A stretch of DNA of 64,000 nt from Ruminococcus sp. (GCA_017558505.1 JAFYUM010000006.1:62001-126000); one strand, 5' to 3'; positions 51,431 through 60,767 are shown, counted from the stretch's first letter. Numbers and translations: made by a program. The notes: generated by a model not told the origin, from the letters alone.

Positions 51431-52159
51431 TCAATATGGCAGCTTGAATTTTGAAACCTTCCATTTTCCGTCGGAGTCCTTTACAATGACAAATTCTCTT
51501 TCCTCTGTGTATGCTTCTCCGCCGAAGCTTGCACCGTCGTAGCTGTCAATAACTTTAAAACGGATTTCACCCTCATCTCTGCCTGTTATTTCCACAACCT
51601 CTGAACCCTCATAGAAAATATCGGAACCCCTTGCGCCGTTGAGACAATATACTCTGCCGCCCTGTTCCATATAGAGTTCGTCAAGGGTGTCATTGTAATT
51701 CTCGCTGAATACGCTGTGATAATCGGCTTTTACGTCGTCGAGAGAATTTATGCCCTCGTCAGTTATAAGGAAAAACTGCCAGCCGTACTTGTTTGAGAAA
51801 TATTCCGATGTATCAAGGCTGTAAGGAGAGCCTACAGTGAATTTCCACTCCGTTTCGCATGCTTTTTCAAATAGTTGCTGTGCTGCCGCTATTACATTTT
51901 CGTCAAGCTGTTCTTCAAAGGCGGGAATATCTTCGGGCATTGTCAAATCCTCTGTTGGAGCTTCAGTGATGTTTTCTGTAACATCTTCTGCTTCCTCTGT
52001 GCTTTGTGGAACGGTTGCGGTAACATCGCCTTTTTCCGCTGTAGTTGTCACAGCCGGAGTGCTTTCGGAGCTTTCGTTTTTCTTGTCATTTTTCTTATCG
52101 CAGGCTGTAACAGTTGCCATAACTGCCATAGCTGTAATTATTCCGTATATTCTTTTCAT
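51431..52159 (-). CDS. Lipoprotein, possibly IseA-like
   Basis: 242 residues. The signal peptide has lipobox VTAC (Cys20), then a 60-residue Thr/Glu-rich spacer and a compact C-terminal domain (YFSNKYGWQFFLI, GRVYCLNGARGSDIFYEG, REFVIVKDSDGKWKVSKFKL). The closing D-x-x-GKWKVSKF strand pattern is seen in small NTF2/IseA-like secreted domains, some of which inhibit wall DL-endopeptidases; this is a weak suggestion. The ATG lies two bases after the rnr stop, and its ribosome site is inside rnr, so it is translationally coupled. Confidence 0.6.
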   Translation of the reverse strand: MKRIYGIITAMAVMATVTACDKKNDKKNESSESTPAVTTTAEKGDVTATVPQSTEEAEDVTENITEAPTEDLTMPEDIPAFEEQLDENVIAAAQQLFEKACETEWKFTVGSPYSLDTSEYFSNKYGWQFFLITDEGINSLDDVKADYHSVFSENYNDTLDELYMEQGGRVYCLNGARGSDIFYEGSEVVEITGRDEGEIRFKVIDSYDGASFGGEAYTEEREFVIVKDSDGKWKVSKFKLPY

Positions 52160-52161
52160 AA

Positions 52162-54315
52162 TTATTCCTCATCTTCATCAAGTATAAAATCAATTGTGCC
52201 GTCGCTTACGTTTACAGCTGCACAGAGTACCTGTACTGTATCGCCCAGTTCGTAGGAAACTCCGCTGAATTTTTCCGTAAGTGCCACAGGTTCGCTGTAG
52301 TCGTATACGCCCTCGGGGAGAGTGCGTATATGGACAAGTCCCTCCACGGAATTGCTCAGCTGTGCATAAAAACCGAACTCTGTCACGCTTGAAATCTTTG
52401 CAGTAAAGCTTTCGCCGATGTGCTGTTTCATATATTCAGCCTTGTAGATATCCTCGCAATCTCTTTCAACGGATACTGCACGGACTTCCGTTGCAGATGC
52501 CCTTTCAGCGGCATTTACAGCAAATCCGCTGTATCTCTTGTTAAGCCATTTTTCGTCATAGCCTGCAAGAACATCAGTTATTATACGGTGTATTGCAAGG
52601 TCGGAGTAACGTCTTATAGGGGATGTGAAATGTGCGTAATCGTCTAAAACAAGTCCGAAATGTCCCAGCGGTTCTTCCGAATATTTAGCCTTTGCCATTG
52701 AACGGAGTACCATCATATTGACTGCCTCGTATTTATCAGTGCCCCTTGTATTCTCCAGTATTGCCGCCGCATGGGCAGGCTTGAATTCCTGAAAATGGGG
52801 ATACTCCACGTTCAGCTTTGTAAGCATTTCGCACAGTGACGCTGTTTTCTCCTCTGGGGGAGCTTCGTGGATACGATATACAAATGGTATCTTTTTCTCA
52901 CGGGCAAGCCTTGCCGCTGCCTCGTTGGCACAGAGCATAAATTCCTCAATGATACGCTCTGATTTGCCTCTTTCACGGGGCACCACATCACAGCAGATTC
53001 CCTTTTCGTTGATTATCAGCTTACTTTCAACTGTTTCAAGCTCGGGGGCGTGACGCTGTTTTTTTCTTTCTATAAGTATATCCGCAAGCTGATTCATAAG
53101 TGTGATTTCTTTTTCAACACAGGTATATTTTGCCTTTATATCGTCGCTTGCTACGCCTGCAAGAATTGAATTTATCTCGGAATACACACCTTTTACCCTT
53201 GAACGGATAACCGCCTTGCCAAAACAATAATTTATCATTTCACCGTCGTCGCCCAGCTCCATAAAAGCTGTAAGTGTGAGTCTGTCCTCGTCGGGATTGA
53301 GGGAGCATATGCCGTTTGAAAGTTCTTTTGGGAGCATGGGAATAACCTTATCGGCATAGTAAACGCTTGTGCCACGGCTCATAGCTTCCTTGTCAAGAGC
53401 GCTGTTGCCCTTGACATAGTGTGAAACATCGGCAATATGAACACCTAAAATCCAGCCCTTATCTGTTTTTTCAACAGAGATTGCGTCGTCAAGGTCTTTT
53501 GATTCGCTGCTGTCTATGGTGAAAATCGCCATATGACGCAAATCCTCGCGGTTGTTGAAGCTGTACTCCTGCACGCCGCCCTCGGAAATTTTTCTTGCCT
53601 CTTTCAGTGCGTCCTCGGGGAATATTGTGTTCACACCGCTTGCGGCAATTACAGATTCCGCACAGGCTGCGGCATATTCAGAGCTGCCGAATACGGATAC
53701 AATTTTCACCTTATGCTCGGCATGACGTCTGCCCCTGTAGACGATTTCTGCAAGGACTTTATCGCCTTCTTCGAAGGGGACGCTTTCCATCTTTGAGATA
53801 ATCATGCAATTTCTTGACGCTATATCGGGAACGAGATAAAGTCCGCCGTCAACATATTCAATTACTCCCGTAAGCGTACCGCTGCCGAAGCTGAGGATAT
53901 CTATAACCTCTCCCTCGGGCTCGCCGGAACGGGAGGGGATGTCCGTAATAAGCACACGGTCACGGGGCATTGCGCCAATCATGCACTTGCCGGGGATGAA
54001 ATATTCCGTGCCGTCATCGGTAACAGCGAAGCCGAATGTGCGGCTTAAACGTGTAACCTCCGCCGCTTTGAATCCCATACGGGAACAGAGTGCAACTTTC
54101 ATTCCCTTGCGGACAGTGACAACGCCTTCGTCACGAAGCTCCGCAAAAGCCTGTACAAAGTTATCCCTGCCCGATTTTTTCGTGCGGCACTTTGTTTCAA
54201 GCTCGTTAAGCGGAACAAGCTTTTTTCCTGTGCTTAAATATGTGACGATTTTATTTTTGTAACTTTCAACAGTTACGTTGTCTTTTGTGTTTTTTATATT
54301 TTTTTTATTTGCCAT
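52162..54315 (-). CDS. rnr: Ribonuclease R
   Basis: 717-residue 3'-5' exoribonuclease of the RNB family that degrades structured RNA and acts with trans-translation. It has an N-terminal winged-helix region, cold-shock domains, catalytic RNB Asp cluster (FTIDSSESKDLDDAISV), PMLPKELSNGICSLNP, the HFGLVLDDYAHFTSPIRRYSDL motif and a C-terminal S1 domain (SFTAKISSVTEFGFYAQL). AAGGAG precedes the ATG. The secG-rnr order is the standard Firmicutes arrangement, but smpB does not follow; a lipoprotein gene does. Confidence 0.95.
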   Translation of the reverse strand: MANKKNIKNTKDNVTVESYKNKIVTYLSTGKKLVPLNELETKCRTKKSGRDNFVQAFAELRDEGVVTVRKGMKVALCSRMGFKAAEVTRLSRTFGFAVTDDGTEYFIPGKCMIGAMPRDRVLITDIPSRSGEPEGEVIDILSFGSGTLTGVIEYVDGGLYLVPDIASRNCMIISKMESVPFEEGDKVLAEIVYRGRRHAEHKVKIVSVFGSSEYAAACAESVIAASGVNTIFPEDALKEARKISEGGVQEYSFNNREDLRHMAIFTIDSSESKDLDDAISVEKTDKGWILGVHIADVSHYVKGNSALDKEAMSRGTSVYYADKVIPMLPKELSNGICSLNPDEDRLTLTAFMELGDDGEMINYCFGKAVIRSRVKGVYSEINSILAGVASDDIKAKYTCVEKEITLMNQLADILIERKKQRHAPELETVESKLIINEKGICCDVVPRERGKSERIIEEFMLCANEAAARLAREKKIPFVYRIHEAPPEEKTASLCEMLTKLNVEYPHFQEFKPAHAAAILENTRGTDKYEAVNMMVLRSMAKAKYSEEPLGHFGLVLDDYAHFTSPIRRYSDLAIHRIITDVLAGYDEKWLNKRYSGFAVNAAERASATEVRAVSVERDCEDIYKAEYMKQHIGESFTAKISSVTEFGFYAQLSNSVEGLVHIRTLPEGVYDYSEPVALTEKFSGVSYELGDTVQVLCAAVNVSDGTIDFILDEDEE

Positions 54316-54345
54316 TTAATAACTCCTTATGGGGTTTGTAAAACC

Positions 54346-54382
54346 GATTAAAACAGCCCCATGACATAGGTCACGGGGCTGC
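54346..54382 (-). terminator. Terminator between secG and rnr
   Basis: CAGCCCC / GGGGCTG with an extended inner stem (TGAC / GTCA) and TTTTAAT on the minus strand. It would partly insulate rnr from secG. Confidence 0.7.
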
Positions 54383-54386
54383 TTCA

Positions 54387-54647
54387 TTACTTGTTTGTGA
54401 AGATCGGGATGATATTTACTGCAAGTGTGATAATGAAAAGAATGATACCTGCTGTTCTTGTAGTTCTTCCAAGAACTGCTTCACGGCTTCTGCTTTCGTT
54501 CTTTCCGTAGAATGAATCTGAACTTGCACCTGTGAGAGCATTTGTCATACTGTCTCCCGATTTATTCTCCTGCATAAGGCAGAGAATAACGATAGCAATA
54601 CAAGCAACGAGGAGAACAGCTCCTCCAATAATTTCCAGTAACTCCAT
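54387..54647 (-). CDS. secG: Protein translocase subunit SecG
   Basis: 86-residue SecYEG subunit with two transmembrane helices (LEIIGGAVLLVACIAIVILCLM and TAGIILFIITLAVNIIPIF) and the conserved cytosolic loop MQENKSGDSMTNALTGASSDSFYGKN. Standard size. GGAGG precedes the ATG. Own promoter at 54729-54757. Confidence 0.92.
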   Translation of the reverse strand: MELLEIIGGAVLLVACIAIVILCLMQENKSGDSMTNALTGASSDSFYGKNESRSREAVLGRTTRTAGIILFIITLAVNIIPIFTNK

Positions 54648-54728
54648 GATTAACCTCCATATAACTTACATTTTCAATATTCGTCAGCGGTTTGCAATAA
54701 ACCGCACTGCATTCAATTAGCATATATC

Positions 54729-54757
54729 ATTATACCACAATTGAAATTGTTTTGCAA
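54729..54757 (-). promoter_or_regulatory. Promoter of secG
   Basis: Minus strand: -35 TTGCAA (54757-54752), 17-bp spacer, -10 TATAAT (54734-54729). Confidence 0.7.
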
Positions 54758-54803
54758 GGGTTTTCCCGAAAAATCCCCGAAATTTTTTTCTTGTTTTTTT
54801 GTG

Positions 54804-54831
54804 CATATGTTACAACACATTTGAATATAAT
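54804..54831 (+). promoter_or_regulatory. Candidate sigma-E-type sporulation promoter of yabP
   Basis: CATATGT (54804-54810), 13-base spacer, AATATAAT (54824-54831), 6 of 8 to the sigma-E -10 consensus. No housekeeping -35 fits this -10. yabP is under sigma-E in Bacillus. Confidence 0.3.
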
Positions 54832-54860
54832 GGAAAGAAGATAAATTTGCGGAGGGTATC

Positions 54861-55151
54861 ATGAAAGACAAGAACATATCAATACAGCCGAAAACGAATC
54901 ATTCCGTTATTATGGAAAACCGACGTACAATGACTATATCGGGTATAACAGATGTTGACAGCTTTGACGAAAAGGCAATTGTTCTTTTTACGCAGCTGGG
55001 CGAACTCACTATAAAGGGCAGGGAGCTGCATATCGACTCTATGAGTGTGGAAACAGGCGATATGGTGATTACAGGGGATATATGGTCTGCGGTATACGGC
55101 GACCGTGACAGGAAAAAGCCTGTTTCCGCTATCGGGAGGCTATTCCGATGA
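54861..55151 (+). CDS. yabP: Sporulation protein YabP
   Basis: 96-residue YabP family protein, needed for spore coat/cortex development in the mother cell of Bacillus. Typical blocks: HSVIMENRRTMTISGITDVDSFDE, LGELTIKGRELHI, VETGDMVITGDIWSAVYGD. GCGGAGG precedes the ATG. The stop overlaps yabQ by 4 bases. Confidence 0.92.
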   Translation: MKDKNISIQPKTNHSVIMENRRTMTISGITDVDSFDEKAIVLFTQLGELTIKGRELHIDSMSVETGDMVITGDIWSAVYGDRDRKKPVSAIGRLFR

Positions 55152-55603
55152 ATGTACCCGAAACATTTTTTACCATAAGCGAGGAACTGCGGCTTTTTTT
55201 TCTTTCATGTGCCGCAGGCGGAATTTTCGGGATATATTATGATGTTTTCCGCACTCTGAGGCTTACTGTTCCCCATCATGGCTTTTTTGTATTCCTTGAG
55301 GATGTGGCGTTTCTGGCGACATATGCTCTTTTTCTCTCTGCTTTTGCTTCGGCAGAGGCTCGTGGAGAGCTTCGGGCATATTACGCTCTGGGAGGAATGC
55401 TGGGATTTATCCTTTACTACTTCACTATAGGAAAATTTGTTATGCGCCTTATGGCAAGAATAACATCATTGATTAAAACTGTCTTAACTATGATTGTTAA
55501 ACCTGCTGTATTCGTTGTGGGTAAATTTGTAGGAATTACCAAAAACGCTGTTAAATCAAATAAAAATGCTTCACAGCACTTGCAAAATAACAGTGAAATA
55601 TAG
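55148..55603 (+). CDS. yabQ: Sporulation membrane protein YabQ
   Basis: 151 residues with four predicted transmembrane helices (LFFLSCAAGGIFGIYYDVFR, FLEDVAFLATYALFLSAF, LGGMLGFILYYFTIG, TVLTMIVKPAVFVVGK). This is the YabQ layout; the protein is required for the spore cortex in Bacillus. Coupled to yabP through ATGA. The C-terminal tail is short and Lys/Asn-rich. Confidence 0.9.
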   Translation: MNVPETFFTISEELRLFFLSCAAGGIFGIYYDVFRTLRLTVPHHGFFVFLEDVAFLATYALFLSAFASAEARGELRAYYALGGMLGFILYYFTIGKFVMRLMARITSLIKTVLTMIVKPAVFVVGKFVGITKNAVKSNKNASQHLQNNSEI

Positions 55604-55614
55604 TATAATAATAT

Positions 55615-55980
55615 GTGTATATATTGAATGAAAAGAGTGTGAAAAAAGTGTCTTCATCAAAACGAAACAGTAAGAAGGATAAAAACCAGAATAACAAGAA
55701 TAAAGGCTTGTTCAACAGCATGCTGTTCAAGCTGCTTGCCGCTTCTGTTATTATTGGTTGCGTCGTGCTTTTTGTGACTACAGAAACTGACTGTATGGAC
55801 AAGGAAGCGGAGCTTGCTGCTTTACAGGCACAGATTGACGCTTACAATATGGAAAACGCTGAATTGCAGCGTACTCTCGACAGCGATGACCTCTCCGCAT
55901 ATATGGAGCGTATCGCTCTGGAAGAAAGAGATTACGCCTACCCCGACGAACGTAGATTTTATGACACCTCAAGAGACTGA
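55615..55980 (+). CDS. divIC: DivIC/FtsB-family septum formation protein
   Basis: About 120 residues: a basic Lys/Asn/Ser-rich cytoplasmic N-terminus, one transmembrane helix (FKLLAASVIIGCVVLFVTT), a coiled coil (EAELAALQAQIDAYNMENAELQRTL) and the LSAYMERIALEERDYAYPDE C-terminal region typical of DivIC/FtsB. It works with FtsL and DivIB in the divisome. The start is uncertain: ATG 55615 has no ribosome site; GTG at 55639 follows AAAAGAG and may be the true one. Located between yabQ and yabR as in Bacillus. Confidence 0.85.
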   Translation: MYILNEKSVKKVSSSKRNSKKDKNQNNKNKGLFNSMLFKLLAASVIIGCVVLFVTTETDCMDKEAELAALQAQIDAYNMENAELQRTLDSDDLSAYMERIALEERDYAYPDERRFYDTSRD

Positions 55981-56029
55981 CTTTATCAGAGAACAAAGGA
56001 TATTATAATTTAAGGAGATAAAAATACAT

Positions 56030-56470
56030 ATGCAGCTTGAAATCGGAAAAATTTACACAGGCAAAGTAAAGGGAATCGCACAGTATGGTGCTTTCGTCGA
56101 TATTGACGGCGGCGGCACGGGTATGGTGCATATTTCCGAGGTTTCCAATACCTTCGTCAACGCTATCCGCGACCATCTCACAGAAGGTCAGGAAGTAAAG
56201 GTTAAGGTTATAGGTATCAACGAGCAGGGAAAGGTGAGCCTTTCAATCAAAAAGGCGGAATCTCCTGCAGAGGACGGCGAAGCCTCCGAGAAGAAGCCCT
56301 TTAAAAAAGACCGCAGACCTAAACCAAATATCTATGAGCCGAAGAAGTCTATTCCCCAGTCAGAAATGACTTTTGATGATATGCTTGCACACTTCAAGCA
56401 GTCCAGCGAGGAACGCATCTGCGACCTCAAACGCAGTACTGACAGAAAAAACGGCACAAGAAGAAAGTAA
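56030..56470 (+). CDS. yabR: S1 RNA-binding domain protein (YabR family)
   Basis: 146 residues with a full S1 domain (residues 1-72: LEIGKIYTGKVKGIAQYGAFVDI, GMVHISEVS, VKVIGINEQGKVSLSIKKA), then a basic, disordered linker and a C-terminal short helix (FDDMLAHFKQSSEERICDLK). Function uncertain; a general RNA-binding role at the ribosome is assumed. TAAGGAG precedes the ATG. Last gene of the block. Confidence 0.88.
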   Translation: MQLEIGKIYTGKVKGIAQYGAFVDIDGGGTGMVHISEVSNTFVNAIRDHLTEGQEVKVKVIGINEQGKVSLSIKKAESPAEDGEASEKKPFKKDRRPKPNIYEPKKSIPQSEMTFDDMLAHFKQSSEERICDLKRSTDRKNGTRRK

Positions 56471-56499
56471 TTATAAGAGTATCTCAAAAACCTTTTGAG

Positions 56500-56532
56500 A
56501 AAAAGCAGTTATGTACGTCATCTGCTTTTTCT
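56500..56532 (+). terminator. Terminator after yabR
   Basis: AAAAAGCAG / CTGCTTTTT stem with T-rich tail. A smaller CTCAAAA / TTTTGAG hairpin lies directly upstream. Confidence 0.7.
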
Positions 56533-56564
56533 TTAATCGAACGTTTTTTATAGATATCAGTAAT

Positions 56565-56596
56565 CCCCTTGACTATAGCAGTTGAGGGGGTTTTTG
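56565..56596 (+). terminator. Second terminator before the polysaccharide operon
   Basis: CCCCTTGACT / AGTTGAGGGG with two wobble pairs and GTTTTTG tail. It insulates the operon promoter that begins 50 bases on. Confidence 0.7.
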
Positions 56597-56647
56597 TGCA
56601 TTTCGACGTATTTAGACAGGAGAAATTGTGTTTATCGTCATATTCTA

Positions 56648-56676
56648 TTGACATAGTTTTACGGATTTGCTATAAT
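56648..56676 (+). promoter_or_regulatory. Promoter of the exopolysaccharide operon
   Basis: -35 TTGACA (56648-56653), 17-bp spacer, -10 TATAAT (56671-56676). The start falls near 56683, which is downstream of the first in-frame ATG (56678) of the next gene and so rules that ATG out. Confidence 0.82.
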
Positions 56677-56713
56677 TATGTTATCTGTAAAGAAATTACC
56701 CTCTCAATGGAAA

Positions 56714-58096
56714 ATGAAAATTATGAAAAGAGATAAATTCAAAAGGCTTATATCCCTTGTACTTGCGTTATTACTTGTAATCAGCCTTACGGCAGGTTTC
56801 GGCATTGTGTGGTATCGTTACTACAGCGATACAATCGTGTTGCCTTACTACAGACGCGGCAACTGGGTTCTTATAAGTATATACTGTCTGCTTGTGTGGA
56901 TTTTTTTCAGAATATACGGCGGATTCAAACTGGGATATCTGAAAAAGACAGATATGCTCTACTCACAGCTTATTTCAATAGCCTGTGTTGATGTTGTGGC
57001 TTATTTCCTTATAAGTCTTATAGGACGGCATTTCCTTGCTGTTACACCAATGCTTGTACTCACTGCGGCAGATTTCGGATTTATATCGCTGTGGACATTG
57101 CTTACCAACAGGATTTATTTCCTTATATATCCCCCGAGAAAGCTTATAATCCTCTACGGAAGTCGTCAGGCTGCTTCTCTGGTGCTGAAAATGAGTCAGC
57201 GTGTGGATAAGTATATGATATGCGAGTCTATAAGCATAAGTGAGGACGAAGAAAAAATAAGGGAACTCATTCTAAAGTATGAAGGTGTAATTATATGCGA
57301 TATTCCTGCGGAACAGCGTAATAACTATGTCAAATTCTGCTATGAAAATTCGCTCCGTTCGTATATAGCACCGAAAATTTCCGATATTATTATAAGAGGA
57401 GCCGACGATATACGTCTGTTTGATACCCCTCTGCTCCTCAGCAGAAATTATGGTCTTGACTTTGAACAGCAGCTTATAAAGCGTGCTTTTGACATTGTAT
57501 TTTCAGCCGTACTGCTGATTATTCTCTCGCCTGTTATGCTTGTTTCAGCGGCTGCTGTAAAGCTTTACGACGGAGGCCCTGTACTTTACAAGCAGAAGCG
57601 TCTTACAATTGACGGAAAAGAATTTGATATATACAAATTCAGAAGTATGATTACCGATGCTGAGAAGAACGGCGGAGCCCAGCTTGCATCCGATAATGAT
57701 CCGCGTATAACGCCGGTGGGTAAAATCCTGCGTAAAATAAGACTTGACGAGTTGCCGCAGCTTCTGAACATTCTCAGAGGGGAAATGTCTGTTGTGGGAC
57801 CTCGTCCCGAACGTCCCGAATTGACGGAGCTTTATAAGCAGGAAATGCCTGAGTTCGGATTTCGACTCAAGGTAAAGGCGGGTCTTACAGGCTATGCACA
57901 GGTGACGGGAGTTTATGATACATCTCCCTATGATAAGCTTAAAATGGATATGATGTACATTGAGAATTATTCTTTAAGACTTGATTTGCAGATAATTCTC
58001 ATGACTATAAAAATCATGCTTTTTCCGCCCGAAACCAATGCTCATGACAGCAAGGGTATTCTGACGGAAAACAAAAACGATACGAAAGGGAATTAA
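56714..58096 (+). CDS. Polyprenyl glycosylphosphotransferase (priming enzyme, WbaP/CpsE type)
   Basis: Starts polysaccharide synthesis by moving a sugar-1-phosphate (often Gal or Glc) onto undecaprenyl phosphate. About 460 residues: four N-terminal transmembrane helices, a soluble middle, then the catalytic domain with a re-entrant helix (FDIVFSAVLLIILSPVMLVSAAAVKL), GPVLYKQKRLTIDGKEFDIYKFRSM, KIRLDELPQLLNILRGEMSVVGPRPE and KAGLTGYAQVTG. The start is placed at 56714 (GGAAA just upstream) because the promoter excludes 56678; ATG 56723 is possible. First gene of the operon. Confidence 0.88.
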   Translation: MKIMKRDKFKRLISLVLALLLVISLTAGFGIVWYRYYSDTIVLPYYRRGNWVLISIYCLLVWIFFRIYGGFKLGYLKKTDMLYSQLISIACVDVVAYFLISLIGRHFLAVTPMLVLTAADFGFISLWTLLTNRIYFLIYPPRKLIILYGSRQAASLVLKMSQRVDKYMICESISISEDEEKIRELILKYEGVIICDIPAEQRNNYVKFCYENSLRSYIAPKISDIIIRGADDIRLFDTPLLLSRNYGLDFEQQLIKRAFDIVFSAVLLIILSPVMLVSAAAVKLYDGGPVLYKQKRLTIDGKEFDIYKFRSMITDAEKNGGAQLASDNDPRITPVGKILRKIRLDELPQLLNILRGEMSVVGPRPERPELTELYKQEMPEFGFRLKVKAGLTGYAQVTGVYDTSPYDKLKMDMMYIENYSLRLDLQIILMTIKIMLFPPETNAHDSKGILTENKNDTKGN

Positions 58097-58105
58097 AGAA
58101 GCTTT

Positions 58106-59170
58106 ATGAAGATTACAGCAGTTATTATGGCAGGCGGCAAGGGCGAAAGATTCTGGCCTAAAAGCCGTATTTCACATCCGAAGCAGTTTCTCTCCCTCAC
58201 CTCTGACGGGGAAACAATGATACAGAAAACAGTAAAAAGACTTCTGCCCATTGTAGATGCGGAGGATATATATATTTCGACAAATGAAATGTACCGCCAC
58301 CTTGCGGAGGAACAGTTGCCACAGATACCGAAGGAGAATATTCTCTGCGAACCTGCACCGAGAAATACAGCACCATGTATCGCTTTTTCAGCAGCTGTTA
58401 TCGGCAGAAAATACGATGACGCTGTTATGATGGTTCTTCCTTCCGATCACCTTATCGGAATTGAAGATATATACGTAAATACACTGAAAAAGGCTGTTTC
58501 TGTGGCTGAAAATGGAAATAATCTCGTTACAGTCGGTATTACTCCCACATATCCCGAAACAGGCTACGGCTATATTAATTTCGGTAAGGAGAGCGGTGAT
58601 GCTTACGAGGTTGAACGATTTGTTGAAAAGCCAGACCTTGAAACTGCGGAAAAATATCTTGCATCGGGAAAATATCTCTGGAACAGCGGTATGTTCATCT
58701 GGAAGATTTCTTCAATCATGAACAATATTCAGAAATTTATGCCTGAGGTTTACAACGGTGCCGTTAAAATCGGTGAGGCATTCGGAACAGCAGATTTCAA
58801 CGAGGTTCTTGAAAGAGAATTTACAGCTATGCCCAGCGAATCTGTGGATTTCGGCATTATGGAAAAGGCTGAAAACATCTTCACTATCCCTGGCAGCTTC
58901 GGCTGGGATGATGTAGGTAGCTGGCTTGCTGTGGAACGTATCAACGATACCGACGAAAACAACAATTGCATTGATGGCAATGTAAGCTGTGCTGATGTGA
59001 AAAATGTTACAATATGCGGCGGAAAGCGACTTATTGCCGCTGTAGGCGTGGAGGATCTTATCATTGTCGATACAGACGACGCTGTCCTTGTATGCTCCAA
59101 AAACAGCACACAGGATGTAAAGAAAATCATCGCTGACCTTAAGGACAGAGGCGAAAATAATCTTCTTTAG
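58106..59170 (+). CDS. manC: Mannose-1-phosphate guanylyltransferase
   Basis: 354 residues making GDP-mannose from GTP and Man-1-P. The nucleotide-binding start [14 protein letters not shown], then [26 protein letters not shown] and NSGMFIWK are diagnostic. The short type without the C-terminal phosphomannose isomerase domain. AAAGAAGC precedes the ATG weakly. It feeds Gmd directly downstream. Confidence 0.95.
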   Translation: MKITAVIMAGGKGERFWPKSRISHPKQFLSLTSDGETMIQKTVKRLLPIVDAEDIYISTNEMYRHLAEEQLPQIPKENILCEPAPRNTAPCIAFSAAVIGRKYDDAVMMVLPSDHLIGIEDIYVNTLKKAVSVAENGNNLVTVGITPTYPETGYGYINFGKESGDAYEVERFVEKPDLETAEKYLASGKYLWNSGMFIWKISSIMNNIQKFMPEVYNGAVKIGEAFGTADFNEVLEREFTAMPSESVDFGIMEKAENIFTIPGSFGWDDVGSWLAVERINDTDENNNCIDGNVSCADVKNVTICGGKRLIAAVGVEDLIIVDTDDAVLVCSKNSTQDVKKIIADLKDRGENNLL

Positions 59171-59180
59171 GAGATACACT

Positions 59181-60200
59181 ATGAAAAACGCACTTATAAC
59201 GGGTATAACGGGACAGGACGGCTCTTATCTTGCGGAACTGCTCCTTGAAAAGGGATACAACGTATACGGCATATGGCGTAGAAAAGCCACTGTTGATTAC
59301 GGCAACATCGCCCACCTCAAAGAACGGATAACACTTATCTACGGAGATATGACTGATCCCGTTTCACTTATTTCAGCTATGAAGATTTCACAGGCTGACG
59401 AAGTATACAATCTGGCGGCACAGTCATTTGTGTCCACAAGCTGGGATACGCCTATTGCTACAGCTGATATAAACGCTGTGGGTGTTACAAATATGCTGGA
59501 GGCTATCCGCATAGTCAAGCCCGAAGCGAAATTCTATCAGGCTTCAACTTCTGAAATGTTTGGTCTGGTGCAGGAAACTCCCCAGACTGAAAAAACACCG
59601 TTTTATCCGAGAAGTCCCTACGGAATAGCAAAGCTTTACGGTCACTGGATTACAAAGAACTACCGCGAAAGTTATGGTATGTTTGCCTGCTCGGGTATAC
59701 TTTTCAACCACGAAAGCGAAAGACGTGGACTTGAATTTGTAACACGGAAGATAACCGATGCCGCCGCACGTATAAGCCTTGGCTTGCAGGATTGTGTGGA
59801 GCTTGGAAATCTTGACGCAAAGCGTGACTGGGGACATTCAAAAGATTATGTAAAGGCTATGTGGCTTATGTTGCAACAGGATAGTCCTGATGATTATGTC
59901 ATTGCAACAAACGAAACAAGAACTGTCCGTGAGTTTGCGGAAACAGCATTCCGCTGTGTCGGAATTGACGTTGAATGGCAGGGCGTCGGAGTTGATGAAA
60001 TCGGTGTAAACAAGGCTGACGGTAAGACAATTGTGAAAATCAATCCAGAGTTCTTCCGCCCTGCGGAGGTGGATTTTCTTCTGGGAAATCCCGAAAAGGC
60101 TGAAAAAATCCTGAAATGGAAGCGTGAAATAAGCTTTGCGGAGCTTGTGGAGCGTATGGTTGAAAATGATGTCGCTCATATTAAAAGCGAGAAAAAATAA
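59181..60200 (+). CDS. gmd: GDP-mannose 4,6-dehydratase
   Basis: 339-residue short-chain dehydrogenase converting GDP-mannose to GDP-4-keto-6-deoxymannose. Rossmann start [21 protein letters not shown], YxxxK motif in [15 protein letters not shown], conserved [16 protein letters not shown] and [25 protein letters not shown] precedes the ATG. With the reductase at 63037 it forms a complete route to GDP-D-rhamnose (or related 6-deoxysugar). Confidence 0.95.
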   Translation: MKNALITGITGQDGSYLAELLLEKGYNVYGIWRRKATVDYGNIAHLKERITLIYGDMTDPVSLISAMKISQADEVYNLAAQSFVSTSWDTPIATADINAVGVTNMLEAIRIVKPEAKFYQASTSEMFGLVQETPQTEKTPFYPRSPYGIAKLYGHWITKNYRESYGMFACSGILFNHESERRGLEFVTRKITDAAARISLGLQDCVELGNLDAKRDWGHSKDYVKAMWLMLQQDSPDDYVIATNETRTVREFAETAFRCVGIDVEWQGVGVDEIGVNKADGKTIVKINPEFFRPAEVDFLLGNPEKAEKILKWKREISFAELVERMVENDVAHIKSEKK

Positions 60201-60220
60201 AATATAAGGAATGAAAAATT

Positions 60221-60481
60221 ATGAAAAACGGTGTTTTAGGAACAGAGAAGGGCGGCTATGACAAAAGAGATGTTCTGATGAAAATTGACGCTTATATGTC
60301 CCTTCTTAAAAAAATTCAGAAAGGTATTTCTTCCGCAGACGCTAAAGAGGCTCTTATTGATATAAAGAATATGCCCCTCAGATTAGTGCCTGAAAGCGAA
60401 GAAGGCTTTGCGGTAACTGATGTAACAGGTTATTGCACACAAATGGATTATAATATAGTTGCTTATTTCAAGCAGCCATGA
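60221..60481 (+). CDS. Small DivIVA-like protein, tandem copy 1
   Basis: 86 residues, no signal or membrane segment. An N-terminal EKGGYDKRDVLMKIDAYMSLL resembles the DivIVA opening motif (GYDxxxVxxxLxxY), then KGISSADAKEALIDIKNMPL and a second half-motif EGFAVTDVTGYCTQMD. It is 20 bases after gmd, in frame with the operon, and the next gene is its paralogue. Unknown function; location inside a polysaccharide operon suggests a localisation or assembly factor. Shares about a third of its residues with copy 2 by eye. Confidence 0.55.
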   Translation: MKNGVLGTEKGGYDKRDVLMKIDAYMSLLKKIQKGISSADAKEALIDIKNMPLRLVPESEEGFAVTDVTGYCTQMDYNIVAYFKQP

Positions 60482-60494
60482 AGGAGGAATTGAA

Positions 60495-60767
60495 ATGTTT
60501 CCGATCTTAAGATCGCAAAAGGGTGGTTACGATAAGGCAGAGGTTCTCGGCAGGTTTGAAGAATACTTTGTGCTGCTTATGGAAATCAAAAATGGATTAT
60601 CAAAAGATGTTGCATTTGATAAGATGAAAGAGATAAAAGCAAAACCCTTACACAAAGTAAAAGAGGGATTTTTCAGTAAATCAGGTTTTTCCGTGGAGGA
60701 TACGGATAATTACATTTCTGATCTTGAAAATCAGATTATTGACGCTTTAAGCAATGGAGATATGTAA
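60495..60767 (+). CDS. Small DivIVA-like protein, tandem copy 2
   Basis: 90 residues, paralogue of the gene at 60221: QKGGYDKAEVLGRFEEYFVLL, then IKNGLSKDVAFDKMKEIKAKPL, then KSGFSVEDTDNYISDLENQI. Both GY/GF-x-x-x-x-V/T-x-x-Y half-motifs are better preserved than in copy 1. AAGGAGG seven bases before the ATG at 60495 makes that the start, not the ATG at 60459. The stop abuts the glycosyltransferase start (TAAATG). DivIVA-family relation is an inference from the motif. Confidence 0.55.
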   Translation: MFPILRSQKGGYDKAEVLGRFEEYFVLLMEIKNGLSKDVAFDKMKEIKAKPLHKVKEGFFSKSGFSVEDTDNYISDLENQIIDALSNGDM

